Shown here piece by piece: positions 44,673-52,752 of a stretch of DNA of 64,000 nucleotides. Source of the stretch: JADLGL01 sp963732865 (GTDB taxonomy: Bacteria; Pseudomonadota; Alphaproteobacteria; Rhizobiales; Kaistiaceae); contig CAVTBC010000004.1 of the NCBI GenBank assembly GCA_963732865.1, positions 186,001 through 250,000 of the forward strand, read 5' to 3'. Position 1 is the first letter of the stretch. Each line of letters starts with the position of its first letter. A model generated the notes under the pieces. The model ran no database searches, was not told where the DNA came from, and worked only from the letters and a program-made list of their open reading frames with translations. The position numbers were made by a program, and so were the translations under genes.

Positions 44673-46292
44673 ATGGTCACGCTCGCCAAGACTTTTCCCG
44701 TTCGCGAACTGACCCCGGTGACCCGCGCCCTGATTTCGGTCTCGGACAAGGCCGGTCTCGCCGAGTTCGCGCGGGACCTGACGGCTCTGGGCATCAATAT
44801 CGTCTCGACCGGCGGCAGCCAGAAGGCGCTGACGGACGCCGGTATCGCGGCCACTGAAGTTGCTTCGCTCACCGGCTTTCCCGAGATGATGGACGGCCGG
44901 GTGAAGACGCTGCATCCGGCGGTGCATGGCGGCATCCTCGCCATCCGCGACGATGCCGAGCATCAGGCGGCGATGGAAAGCCAGAATATCGGGGCGATCG
45001 ACCTCGTCGTCGTCAACCTCTACCCGTTTGAGGCGACGGCCCGCAGCGGCGCCTCAGATGCCGAGATCGTCGAGAATATCGACATCGGTGGGCCGGCGCT
45101 GATCCGCGCCGCCGCCAAGAACCACGCCTATGTTGGCGTCATTGTCGACCCGGCCGACTACGCGCCGGTCGTTGCGGCGCTGAAGGCGAACGGCGGGTCG
45201 CTTCCCCTTGCCCTCAGGCGCGAGCTGGCGGCCAAGGCCTTTTCGCGCACCGCCGCCTATGACACGGCGATCGCCAACTGGTTCGCCTCGCGCGGCGCCT
45301 TCGCGGGCGAGCCGCGCTGGCGCAGTTTCGCCGGCGAGTTGCGCGAGACCCTGCGCTATGGCGAGAATCCGCACCAGAAGGCGGCCTTCTACGCCACCGG
45401 TGAGAGGCGGCCGGGCGTTGCCACGGCGAAGCAGCTGCAGGGCAAGGAACTCTCCTACAACAATATCAGCGACACGGACGCGGCCTTCGAGCTTGCCGCC
45501 GAATTCGATCCGGCGGAAATCGCCGCGGTCGCCATCATCAAGCACGCCAATCCATGTGGCGTCGGCACCGGCAAAACGCTGGCCGAGGCCTATGCCAAGG
45601 CGCTCCGCTGCGATCCGGTCTCCGCCTTTGGCGGCATTGTCGCCGTCAACCGGCCGCTCGACGCCGAGGTGGCAGCCGAGATCACCAAGATATTCACCGA
45701 AGTGATCATCGCCCCGGATGCGAGCGACGAGGCGAAGGCGATCGTTGCGGCCAAGAAGAATCTCCGCTTCCTGCTCGCCGGAGGCTTGCCCGATCCGCTG
45801 GCGGCGGGAACGACGGTTCGCTCGGTGGCAGGTGGCCTCCTCGTTCAGGACCGCGACGCCGGCCGGATCCTTGCAGCGGATCTGAAGGTCGTGAGCAAAA
45901 GGCCGCCGACCGAGGCCGAGCTTGCCGATCTCCTGTTTGCCTTCACCATCGCCAAGCATGTGAAATCCAACGCCATTGTGCTGGCCAAGGACGGCGCCAC
46001 GGTCGGCGTCGGCGCCGGTCAGATGAGCCGGGTCGATTCGTCCTTCATTGCCGCGCGCAAAGCTGAGGAAGCGGCAAAGGCGGCGGGCCTCGGCGAGAGT
46101 CTCGCCAAGGGCTGTGTCGTCGCTTCGGATGCGTTCTTCCCGTTCCCCGACGCCATGCTCGTGGCCGCCGATGCGGGCGCCACCGCCGTTATCCAGCCCG
46201 GTGGCTCGATGCGCGATGATGAGCTGATCGCGGCCGCAGACGAGCGCGGCCTGGCGATGGTTCTGACCGGAATGAGGCACTTCCGCCATTGA
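44673..46292 (+). CDS. purH: bifunctional AICAR transformylase / IMP cyclohydrolase
   Basis: A 539-residue enzyme for the last two steps of purine synthesis. N-terminal IMP cyclohydrolase domain (ALISVSDKAGLAEFARDL, about 12-130), C-terminal formyltransferase domain (LRYGENPHQKAAFY; NPCGVGTGKTLAEAYAKAL; IAKHVKSNAIV; ends TGMRHFRH). Length and motifs are usual. The ATG at 44673 is supported by the conserved N-terminus. Confidence 0.95.
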   Translation: MVTLAKTFPVRELTPVTRALISVSDKAGLAEFARDLTALGINIVSTGGSQKALTDAGIAATEVASLTGFPEMMDGRVKTLHPAVHGGILAIRDDAEHQAAMESQNIGAIDLVVVNLYPFEATARSGASDAEIVENIDIGGPALIRAAAKNHAYVGVIVDPADYAPVVAALKANGGSLPLALRRELAAKAFSRTAAYDTAIANWFASRGAFAGEPRWRSFAGELRETLRYGENPHQKAAFYATGERRPGVATAKQLQGKELSYNNISDTDAAFELAAEFDPAEIAAVAIIKHANPCGVGTGKTLAEAYAKALRCDPVSAFGGIVAVNRPLDAEVAAEITKIFTEVIIAPDASDEAKAIVAAKKNLRFLLAGGLPDPLAAGTTVRSVAGGLLVQDRDAGRILAADLKVVSKRPPTEAELADLLFAFTIAKHVKSNAIVLAKDGATVGVGAGQMSRVDSSFIAARKAEEAAKAAGLGESLAKGCVVASDAFFPFPDAMLVAADAGATAVIQPGGSMRDDELIAAADERGLAMVLTGMRHFRH

Positions 46293-46299
46293 CCGCGAA

Positions 46300-46336
46300 G
46301 ATCACCAAATCACCGACGTTGACACCTTTGGTGATC
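46300..46336 (+). terminator. inverted repeat after purH
   Basis: GATCACCAAA (46300-46309) and TTTGGTGATC (46327-46336) form perfect 10-bp arms with a 17-nt spacer just past the purH stop. The lack of a T tract makes its role uncertain. A similar TTTGGTGAT occurs near 42820, upstream of the heparinase gene. Confidence 0.4.
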
Positions 46337-46375
46337 CTCTGGACCGAAACTCCAACGTATGGCTATTGTCGATAA

Positions 46376-47182
46376 ATGGGGCAGCGTTTACCCGAAGCAC
46401 GGCGGCAAGTGAATTGGCTGATTGATCGGCCTATCGCTCATCGCGGTCTGCACAACCTTGCCATGGGCATCCCGGAAAATTCGATCGGCGCGTTCGACGC
46501 TGCGATCAAGGCCGAGTTGCCGATCGAATTCGATGTCCGACTGACCGAAGATCAACAAGCGATCGTCTTCCATGACGGCAATCTGCAGCGGCTCACCGGC
46601 GTGGACCAGTCGGTCGCGGCGACCACGCTACGGGAAATGCAGCGGCTCAATATTGCCGGCACCGACGAACGGCCTCCGTCGCTCGCCGAGGCGCTGGAAT
46701 TCATCAATGGCCGCGTGCCGGTTCTGATCGAGATGAAGGCGAGCCGCCCGCCGGGACCGCTGGAATGGGCCGTTCTCAAGGAAATTGAAGACTATCAAGG
46801 CCTCGCTGCCGTGCAGTCTTTCTCGCCGAAGTCGCTGCGCTGGTTCCGCGAGAACGCGCCGCAGGTGATTCGCGGCCAGATCTCAGGCAGCTACCGCATC
46901 CACGACCTGCCATCCTGGCACCGCTTCTTCCACCGGCATCTGCTGATGCTGCGCATCAGCCGTCCGGATTTCGTCGCCCATCATGTCGGCTGCCTCGGCC
47001 TGCCGGCCTCGCGGCTTTGGCGCCGGCTCGGCGGGCCGCTACTGGCCTGGACCGTGCGCTCGCTCAGTGATCTCGATCGCGCCCGCAGCCGCGCCGACGG
47101 TCTGATCTTCGAAGGCCTCGACCTGATCAAGAACGGCCTGCCGATCGGCGCCGGCAATGCAGCGGCGAGAAGCTCCGCCTAG
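46376..47182 (+). CDS. glycerophosphodiester phosphodiesterase
   Basis: A 268-residue GDPD-family protein. The metal/catalytic pattern is present: PIAHRGLHN, ENSIGAFDAAI, EFDVRLTEDQQAIVFHDGNLQRL. It cleaves glycerophosphodiesters to glycerol-3-phosphate and an alcohol. No signal peptide, so it should be cytoplasmic. It follows purH on the same strand and is convergent with the MFS gene. Confidence 0.88.
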   Translation: MGQRLPEARRQVNWLIDRPIAHRGLHNLAMGIPENSIGAFDAAIKAELPIEFDVRLTEDQQAIVFHDGNLQRLTGVDQSVAATTLREMQRLNIAGTDERPPSLAEALEFINGRVPVLIEMKASRPPGPLEWAVLKEIEDYQGLAAVQSFSPKSLRWFRENAPQVIRGQISGSYRIHDLPSWHRFFHRHLLMLRISRPDFVAHHVGCLGLPASRLWRRLGGPLLAWTVRSLSDLDRARSRADGLIFEGLDLIKNGLPIGAGNAAARSSA

Positions 47183-47184
47183 CG

Positions 47185-48555
47185 CTATTCCTGCCGGGCG
47201 GGGTTGACCGCCAGGAGCAGCCAGCCGCCGACGACAAAGAACAGCACCAATATCGAAATACCGACGCGCTGGCTGTTGGCCAGCGTGGTGACGATGGCGA
47301 CGGCAAGCGTCGCGGCAAAGCTCGTCACCTTTCCCGACAGCGCGAACATGCCGAAGAATTCGGCGATCTTCTCCGGCGGCGACAGCTTGATCATCAGCGT
47401 CCGCCCGGCCGACTGCATTGGCCCCGCCACGGCGCCGATGATGCCGCCGAGGATCAGATAGATGCGCTCGCCCAGCGAGGCGAACATACCGTCATCCGGC
47501 ACAGGTCCGTCGGCACGGATGAAGAAGAAGATGTGGTCGGCGTCGATCGACAGAAGGCCGATGCTGGCGAGGGTGATGAGCACCAGCGAACCGATGATGA
47601 CCGGCTTTGAACCCAGCCGGTCATCGAGGCGGCCGCCGATGAAGGCGCCGAGCGTTCCGGTGATGGTGAGGAGGATGCCGAACATCCCGACCTCGGTCGT
47701 CGTCCAGTCGAAGACGCTGGTGGCGTAGATGCCGCCGAAAGCGAACAGGCCGAGCAACCCGTCATTGTAGATCATGCGCGCGATGAGGAAGCGGAAGACG
47801 TTGCCGTAGCGGCGCATGCTGCGCAGCGTGTTGCGCAGTTCGCGCAGGCCTTTCCGCGCCGCGGCGCCCGCCGCCATGCGCTTCGGCGTGTCCGGGGTGA
47901 ACAGGAACAGCGGCAGGACGAAGACGAGGTACCAGAGGGCCGAGAAGGGGCCGCTCGCCCGGTCGCCGCCATGCGTAGCCGGATCGAGACCGAATAGCGG
48001 CGCGAAGCCGAAGAAGGTCTTGCCGTCATCGACATCGCCGACGAGGAAGCCGAGCACGATGATGAGGGAGACGAGGCCGCCGAGATAGCCAATCGCCCAG
48101 CCGGTGCCGGAGAGACGGCCGATGCGCTCGGGCGGCACGAGGCTCGGCATCATGGCGTTGTTGAAGGTGGTGGTGAATTCGGCGCCGACCGTGGCGACGG
48201 TGAAGCCGATCAGCGCGATGGCGATGGCGCCGGGTTCGGCGAACCAGAGGAGGGCGCAGCCGACCAGAAGCGGTAGCGAGAACGCGGCAATCCACGGCTT
48301 GCGGTTGCCGCCGGCGTCGGCGATGGCGCCGAAGACCGGCGACAGGAGGGCAATGACAATTCCTGCCGCGCCCGCGGCGAAGCCCCAGATCGCCTGGCCG
48401 GAGACTTCGTCGGCGGCGACATGGGAGACGAAATAGGGGGCGAAGATGAAGGTGGTGATGAGGGTGTAGTAAGGCTGCGCCGCCCAGTCGAAGAGGAACC
48501 AGGAGAAGATTCCGCGGCGGCTGGCATAGCGCGGCGAGTCAGGCGTCGTTGTCAT
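47185..48555 (-). CDS. MFS transporter, UMF1 family
   Basis: About 456 residues from MTTTPDSPRYASRRGIF (48555), with twelve predicted transmembrane helices. The start FDWAAQPYYTLITTFIFAPYF is typical of the UMF1-type MFS. Substrate unknown. It follows the PadR-type regulator gene on the same strand with a 60-nt gap, so it is probably under its control. Confidence 0.85.
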   Translation of the reverse strand: MTTTPDSPRYASRRGIFSWFLFDWAAQPYYTLITTFIFAPYFVSHVAADEVSGQAIWGFAAGAAGIVIALLSPVFGAIADAGGNRKPWIAAFSLPLLVGCALLWFAEPGAIAIALIGFTVATVGAEFTTTFNNAMMPSLVPPERIGRLSGTGWAIGYLGGLVSLIIVLGFLVGDVDDGKTFFGFAPLFGLDPATHGGDRASGPFSALWYLVFVLPLFLFTPDTPKRMAAGAAARKGLRELRNTLRSMRRYGNVFRFLIARMIYNDGLLGLFAFGGIYATSVFDWTTTEVGMFGILLTITGTLGAFIGGRLDDRLGSKPVIIGSLVLITLASIGLLSIDADHIFFFIRADGPVPDDGMFASLGERIYLILGGIIGAVAGPMQSAGRTLMIKLSPPEKIAEFFGMFALSGKVTSFAATLAVAIVTTLANSQRVGISILVLFFVVGGWLLLAVNPARQE

Positions 48556-48615
48556 CGGCGGCCCCCCGTCCAGCCAATTGCGCGGTCGCAGTGTCGGCGA
48601 GTTCGCTGGTCGCAA

Positions 48616-49203
48616 TCAAGGCGTCTTGATACGCTTCCGCAACGAACGCACCGGTTCTCCGGCCATCACGTAATCGCCGGCTTCGAGGCGGCGCGCGAGT
48701 CCGGCTGTCCAGCCTGCCGTGGCGGCAAGGGCGGCGCTCCACAGGCCGAGCAGGTCGGCCATATGCGGCGGTTCTGCGCGGTCTGGGAAGTCGGGTATGA
48801 GCGTCTCAAGGTAGCGCTGGTTCTGGTCGGCACGGCGGCTCGTGTCGCGCAGGAGAGCGACGGCCTTGTCGCGCGGCAGGAGATGGATGAAGGCGATGCC
48901 GGCACCCAGCTGCTCGAGGTCGAAGCTCGCCAACGCCGCTTCCAGGCGTTCGCTGAATTCGGTGCCACCCTCCTTGGTGATCTCGTAGAGCGTGCGGCCA
49001 GGGCCTTCGGCACTCTCTTCCTCACCGACGGAACGAAGCTTTCCCTCTTTCGTCAGCTGTTTGAGCGCGTGGTAGATCGAGCCCGGCCGCACCGTCGTCC
49101 ATGTGTCAACGTGCCATGCGGTGAGCTCGCGGTGGACGGCGTAGCCGTGCGCACGCCGCTGTGTCTTGAGGATTCCGAGAACGAGGAGACGTACTGCCGA
49201 CAT
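48616..49203 (-). CDS. PadR-family transcriptional regulator
   Basis: A 195-residue regulator with an N-terminal winged helix of PadR type: LLVLGILKTQRRAHGYAVHREL (about 6-27), then VRPGSIYHALKQLTKEGKL and a YEITKEG wing. A long C-terminal helical domain (about 85-195) marks the longer PadR subgroup. A large inverted repeat (49218-49280) lies upstream. Likely a repressor of itself, the MFS gene and the divergent DUF6194 gene. Confidence 0.85.
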   Translation of the reverse strand: MSAVRLLVLGILKTQRRAHGYAVHRELTAWHVDTWTTVRPGSIYHALKQLTKEGKLRSVGEEESAEGPGRTLYEITKEGGTEFSERLEAALASFDLEQLGAGIAFIHLLPRDKAVALLRDTSRRADQNQRYLETLIPDFPDRAEPPHMADLLGLWSAALAATAGWTAGLARRLEAGDYVMAGEPVRSLRKRIKTP

Positions 49204-49217
49204 CGATCGATCCTATG

Positions 49218-49280
49218 GCTAATCAAACTTGACTAGCGCTGAAAGGGCAGCTAGGGAACCGCTAGTCAAGTTTGATTAGC
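49218..49280. promoter_or_regulatory. divergent operator: perfect inverted 21-bp repeats
   Basis: The arms at 49218-49238 and 49260-49280 are exact reverse complements (GCTAATCAAACTTGACTAGC core), with a 21-bp spacer. Each arm is itself nearly palindromic around TCAA..TTGA, so it may hold two PadR dimers. The repeat sits between the divergent padR-type and DUF6194 genes. Confidence 0.75.
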
Positions 49281-49290
49281 GGTTACGCAC

Positions 49291-49728
49291 ATGGATATGG
49301 ATGAGATCGGCGGTTACCTCCTCGCGACCTTTCCGGGCGTCACGGTCGACGAGACGACGCCGGACCGGTTCTATTTCTACGACCCGGAGCGGAAGTTCCC
49401 CTTCGCCACGATCGTCACCCGCGACAACGAATATGACCCCTATTCTCACCTCGACCGGGAAGGGGTGTTCCGGCTCAATATCGGTGTCGGCAAGGCGGCT
49501 TTCGTGCGGCTGTTCGGCGAGCCGCGGGCGAAGCGCGACGGCCCCGACGACCGGTTCGACTATGCGGCGCTCGACCGGCTGATGCCGCATCCGGTCTATG
49601 GCCGGATGTATTGGGTGATGGTGCTCAACCCCGGCGCGGAGACGCTGGCGACGGTGAGGGAGCTACTCGCCGAGGCCTATGCGGAAGACGTCAAAAGGCA
49701 CGATTTGAAGGTGGCGCGCCAGAGTTAG
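49291..49728 (+). CDS. DUF6194-like protein
   Basis: A 145-residue soluble protein. It contains FPFATIVTRD, LDREGVFRLNIGVG, FDYAALDRLMPHPVYG and VLNPGAETLATVRELLAEAY, a pattern known from the DUF6194 family, which is common in Actinobacteria. No function is established. It is divergent from the PadR-type gene and shares its operator, so it is probably regulated by it. Confidence 0.72.
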   Translation: MDMDEIGGYLLATFPGVTVDETTPDRFYFYDPERKFPFATIVTRDNEYDPYSHLDREGVFRLNIGVGKAAFVRLFGEPRAKRDGPDDRFDYAALDRLMPHPVYGRMYWVMVLNPGAETLATVRELLAEAYAEDVKRHDLKVARQS

Positions 49729-49771
49729 GCAAATGGCTTGACTCGTCCTCCCGCCTCTGGAATCCATATGA

Positions 49772-49786
49772 GAACAAAATAGGAAC
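49772..49786. promoter_or_regulatory. LexA (SOS) box upstream of imuA
   Basis: GAAC, 7 bases, GAAC (GAACAAAATAGGAAC), the alphaproteobacterial SOS box, 42 nt before the imuA start. A further GAAC-N5-GTTC overlaps it. Confidence 0.8.
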
Positions 49787-49827
49787 AGAATGTTCGGGCA
49801 AAGGCGTTTCCGCATCGCGGCGAAACC

Positions 49828-50793
49828 ATGGAGCAGGCTCAAATCAGCGCGCTACGGCGCGAAATCGCCGCTATCGAAGGCCGAGCCTCGGCCTGGGGAT
49901 CGCTTGCAATAGAAACCCGCTCGCCCTCCCTCCTTGAGGGGGAGGGAAGCCGGCATAGCCGGCAGGGAGAGGGGGCCGGGATTGCGGAATACCCCCCTCC
50001 CGACCGGCTCCCGAGATCGGTTGCCGGTCGCCCTCCCCCTCAAGGGGGGAGGTTGGAGCATCGCCTCAGCTTCGGCGTCGAGGCGGTCGATCACCGGCTC
50101 GGTGGCGGTCTGCCGCTTGCGGCGCTGCATGAGGTCCGTTGCGACGAGACGCGCGGCACTGGCGCAGCGACCGGCTTTGCCGCTGCCCTCCTCACCCGGC
50201 TCGCAGCGGTGCAGACCAAGCCGATCCTGTGGATCGAGGAGGAGATATCGACCGCTGAGGCGGGGCTGCCTTTCGGCGGCGGCATCGCCCGCTTTGGCCT
50301 CGACGCCGGGCGGCTCATCCTCATTCGCGCGCGCCGCTCGGAGGATGCCCTGTGGGTGTTCGAGGAAGGGCTGCGCTGCGCCGGCCTCGCCGCCGTCTTG
50401 CTGGTGCTGCGCGGGTCGCCGCGCGCGCTCGATCTGACCGTCAGCCGCCGTCTGGCGCTTCGTTCCGCCGCGCATGGCGTGATGGGGCTGCTGCTGCGCC
50501 AGGCGAGCGAGGCCGAGCCGGGAGCGGCTACGACGCGCTGGCGGATCGCGCCGCAGCCGGCCTCGGTGATGGATGGCTTTGCCGAAGGGATCGGCCGTCC
50601 CGCCTTTCGGGCGGAGCTTGAGAAAAACCGCCTCGGCCCGACCGGCCGTTTCGATCTGGAGTGGGACCATGCCTACAAGCGTTTCGCCGAACCCGCCAAG
50701 GCGGATTCTGTCGCTCGTCCTGCCATTCCTCGCGACCGACCGGATCGCGCGGCAGAGCTTGGGGCGGGACTGGCGTTCAGAAAAGCCGTCTGA
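49828..50793 (+). CDS. imuA: SOS-mutagenesis protein ImuA
   Basis: A 321-residue RecA/SulA-like protein of the ImuA-ImuB-DnaE2 mutasome, used in damage-induced mutagenesis. The start MEQAQISALRREIAAIEG and FGVEAVDHRLGGGLPLAALHEV are family features. Residues about 33-75 are encoded by an in-frame palindromic element (49924-50052) that is not expected in ImuA and separates the two segments. The C-terminus overlaps the likely imuB start by about 125 nt. It is preceded by a LexA box. Confidence 0.85.
   Translation: MEQAQISALRREIAAIEGRASAWGSLAIETRSPSLLEGEGSRHSRQGEGAGIAEYPPPDRLPRSVAGRPPPQGGRLEHRLSFGVEAVDHRLGGGLPLAALHEVRCDETRGTGAATGFAAALLTRLAAVQTKPILWIEEEISTAEAGLPFGGGIARFGLDAGRLILIRARRSEDALWVFEEGLRCAGLAAVLLVLRGSPRALDLTVSRRLALRSAAHGVMGLLLRQASEAEPGAATTRWRIAPQPASVMDGFAEGIGRPAFRAELEKNRLGPTGRFDLEWDHAYKRFAEPAKADSVARPAIPRDRPDRAAELGAGLAFRKAV
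49924..50052. repeat. palindromic repeat element inserted in imuA
   Basis: 129 bp bounded by GC-rich palindromes (left CCCTCCCTCCTTGAGG, then GGGAGGG; right CCTCCCCCTCAAGGGG, then GGAGG) that are reverse complements of each other. The middle holds further GGGGG/CCCCC and CCGGC arms. The length is a multiple of three. Confidence 0.8.
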
Positions 50794-52245
50794 CGCCGAA
50801 GCGCCGCTCGCGATCGTTGCCAAGATCAAGAGCGTCATGCGGCTGGTTGCGCTCAATGCGCCGGCCTTCCATCTCGGCCTGACGCGCGGCCAGGCGCTGG
50901 CCGAAGCGCGGGCGATTTATCCGCTGCTGGAAGCGGTCGAGGCCGATCCGATCGGAGACGCCAAGCTTCTCGGCGAGATCGGCGATTGGGCCGATCGCTA
51001 TACGCCCTTGGTCGCGATCGACGGCGAGAGCGGGCTGATGCTTGATATCACCGGCTGTGCCCATCTCTTCGGCGGCGAGGCGGCGATGGTGGCCGACCTG
51101 CTGGCCCGGCTCGAGGCCCAGGGTTTTGCCGCCAGCGCCGCGATCGCCGACACGCCGGGCGCGGCTTCGGCGGCGGCGCGCTTCACGATGCGGAAGCTGG
51201 TCGCGGTCGGCGAAGCGGCCGAGATGCTGAAGCCGCTGCCGATGCTGGCGCTCAGGCTGCCACCCGAAACCGTGGCGATGCTGGAACGGGTCGGCTTGAA
51301 ACGGGTCGGCCAGCTCATCGGTGCGCCGCGCGCGCCGCTCGCCGCGCGCTTCGGCGCAGGCCTCATCGAACGGCTCGATCAGGCGCTGGGCTTCGATGAG
51401 GAGGCGATCTCGCCGCGCCGGCCGCTGCCGGAACTGATGGCGGAACGCCGCTTTGCCGAACCGATCAGCCTCGTCACGGATATCGCCGCTTCGGTCGCCT
51501 CATTGGCCGCCACCCTGGCGGAAAGGCTGGAACAACGCGGCATCGGCGGCCGCCAGTTCGAGCTGTCGCTGTATCGGGTCGATGGGATAGTTAGCCGGGC
51601 AATGATCGGCACGGGCCGGCCGCTGCGTTCGCCGCGGCTGATCGGCGAACTCTTCGCCGAGAAATTCGATGTCCTCGGCGACGAACTCGATGCCGGTTTC
51701 GGCTTCGAGATGGTGCGCCTGTCGGTGCTGGCGACGGACGATGATCGACCAGCGCAAATCGACCTTGCCGGCGAAGCCGATGGCGATGACGATCTTTCCC
51801 GCCTCATCGACCGCATCGGTGTCCGGCTGGGGCTCGATCAAATCGTCCGACTTGCACCGCGCGAAAGCCATGTGCCGGAACGTTCGGCAATGGCGATTCC
51901 GGCGATGCATGGTTCGGCCGCGCTCGCTTGGCCGGAGGCGACTCACCGGACGAGCCGATCGACCGGCCGCTTCGCCTCTTCGCCCGGGCCGAGCCGATCG
52001 AGACGATCGCTCAGATTCCGGAAGGGCCGCCGCTCCGTTTCCGCTGGCGGCGGGCTTTGTATGAGGTCGTGCGCGCCGAGGGGCCGGAGCGGATCGCCGC
52101 CGAATGGTGGCGCGAGGATGGTCTCACCCGCGATTATTACCGCGTCGAGGACAGCGCCGGTCATCGCTTCTGGGTGTTTCGCGAGGGGCTCTATGACCGC
52201 GAGACCGCCGCCCCGCGCTGGTTCCTGCACGGGCTGTTCGCATGA
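50669..52245 (+). CDS. imuB: Y-family DNA polymerase-like protein ImuB, frame-broken
   Basis: Expected product about 525 residues: MPTSVSPNPPRRILSLVLPFLATDRIAR, an inactive Y-family palm/finger region (LDITGCAHLFGGEAAMVADLL) and a C-terminal mutasome-binding tail. The frame is continuous to about 51940. The following conserved part (DEPIDRPLRLFARAEPIE to HGLFA) continues in another frame to 52245. Adding one base near GGCGACTCACC restores the join. As written, the first frame runs on to 52525 with wrong sequence. ImuB bridges ImuA and DnaE2 in the mutasome. Confidence 0.82.
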
Positions 52246-52256
52246 GATCCGTGAGT

Positions 52257-52661
52257 TCAGACCGGCGTCACGACGACCGAGTCGGCGGAACGGGTGGAAG
52301 GGCCGTGCCAAACGGCCTCGATATTGTTGCCGTCCGGGTCGAGGACATAGGCGGCATAATAGCCGGGGTGGTAATGCCGCTCGCCGGGGCCGCCATTATC
52401 GGTGCCGCCAGCGGCGAGTGCCGCCTCGTAAAAACGCGCGACGGTCTCCTTGTCCTTCGCCTGGAAGGCGAGGTGGAGGCCTTGGGTCAACGGTTCGCCG
52501 GTGCCGACGAACATCTCGTCGATGATGAAAAAGTGCTCGGTTTCGGTAAAGAGCGGAACACCGACCACTTCCGCCACTGCTTTGTAGAAACGCTTCGACG
52601 CTTCGAGGTCCCGGACCTTGAGGTGGACGTGGTCGATCAGTCGGCCGCGATGAAGTTCCAT
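52257..52661 (-). CDS. VOC/glyoxalase-like protein
   Basis: A 134-residue protein with a vicinal-oxygen-chelate fold: IDHVHLKVRDLEASKRFYKAV, GLHLAFQAKDKETVARFYEAA and YYAAYVLDPDGNNIEAVWHG. His/Glu positions allow metal binding. It sits antisense between imuB and dnaE2 and shares a promoter region with dnaE2 that contains a LexA box. Substrate unknown. Confidence 0.85.
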   Translation of the reverse strand: MELHRGRLIDHVHLKVRDLEASKRFYKAVAEVVGVPLFTETEHFFIIDEMFVGTGEPLTQGLHLAFQAKDKETVARFYEAALAAGGTDNGGPGERHYHPGYYAAYVLDPDGNNIEAVWHGPSTRSADSVVVTPV

Positions 52662-52693
52662 GACGTTGCTCCGGTTGGCGAAGGATTGTTGCG

Positions 52694-52708
52694 GAACATA
52701 CCGGGAAC
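52694..52708. promoter_or_regulatory. LexA (SOS) box upstream of dnaE2
   Basis: GAAC, 7 bases, GAAC (GAACATACCGGGAAC), 44 nt before dnaE2 and 33 nt before the divergent VOC gene. Confidence 0.8.
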
Positions 52709-52752
52709 AATTGGAGGCGGCAACTGCTCCTTGCTCAATTGGAAGGACTGCG

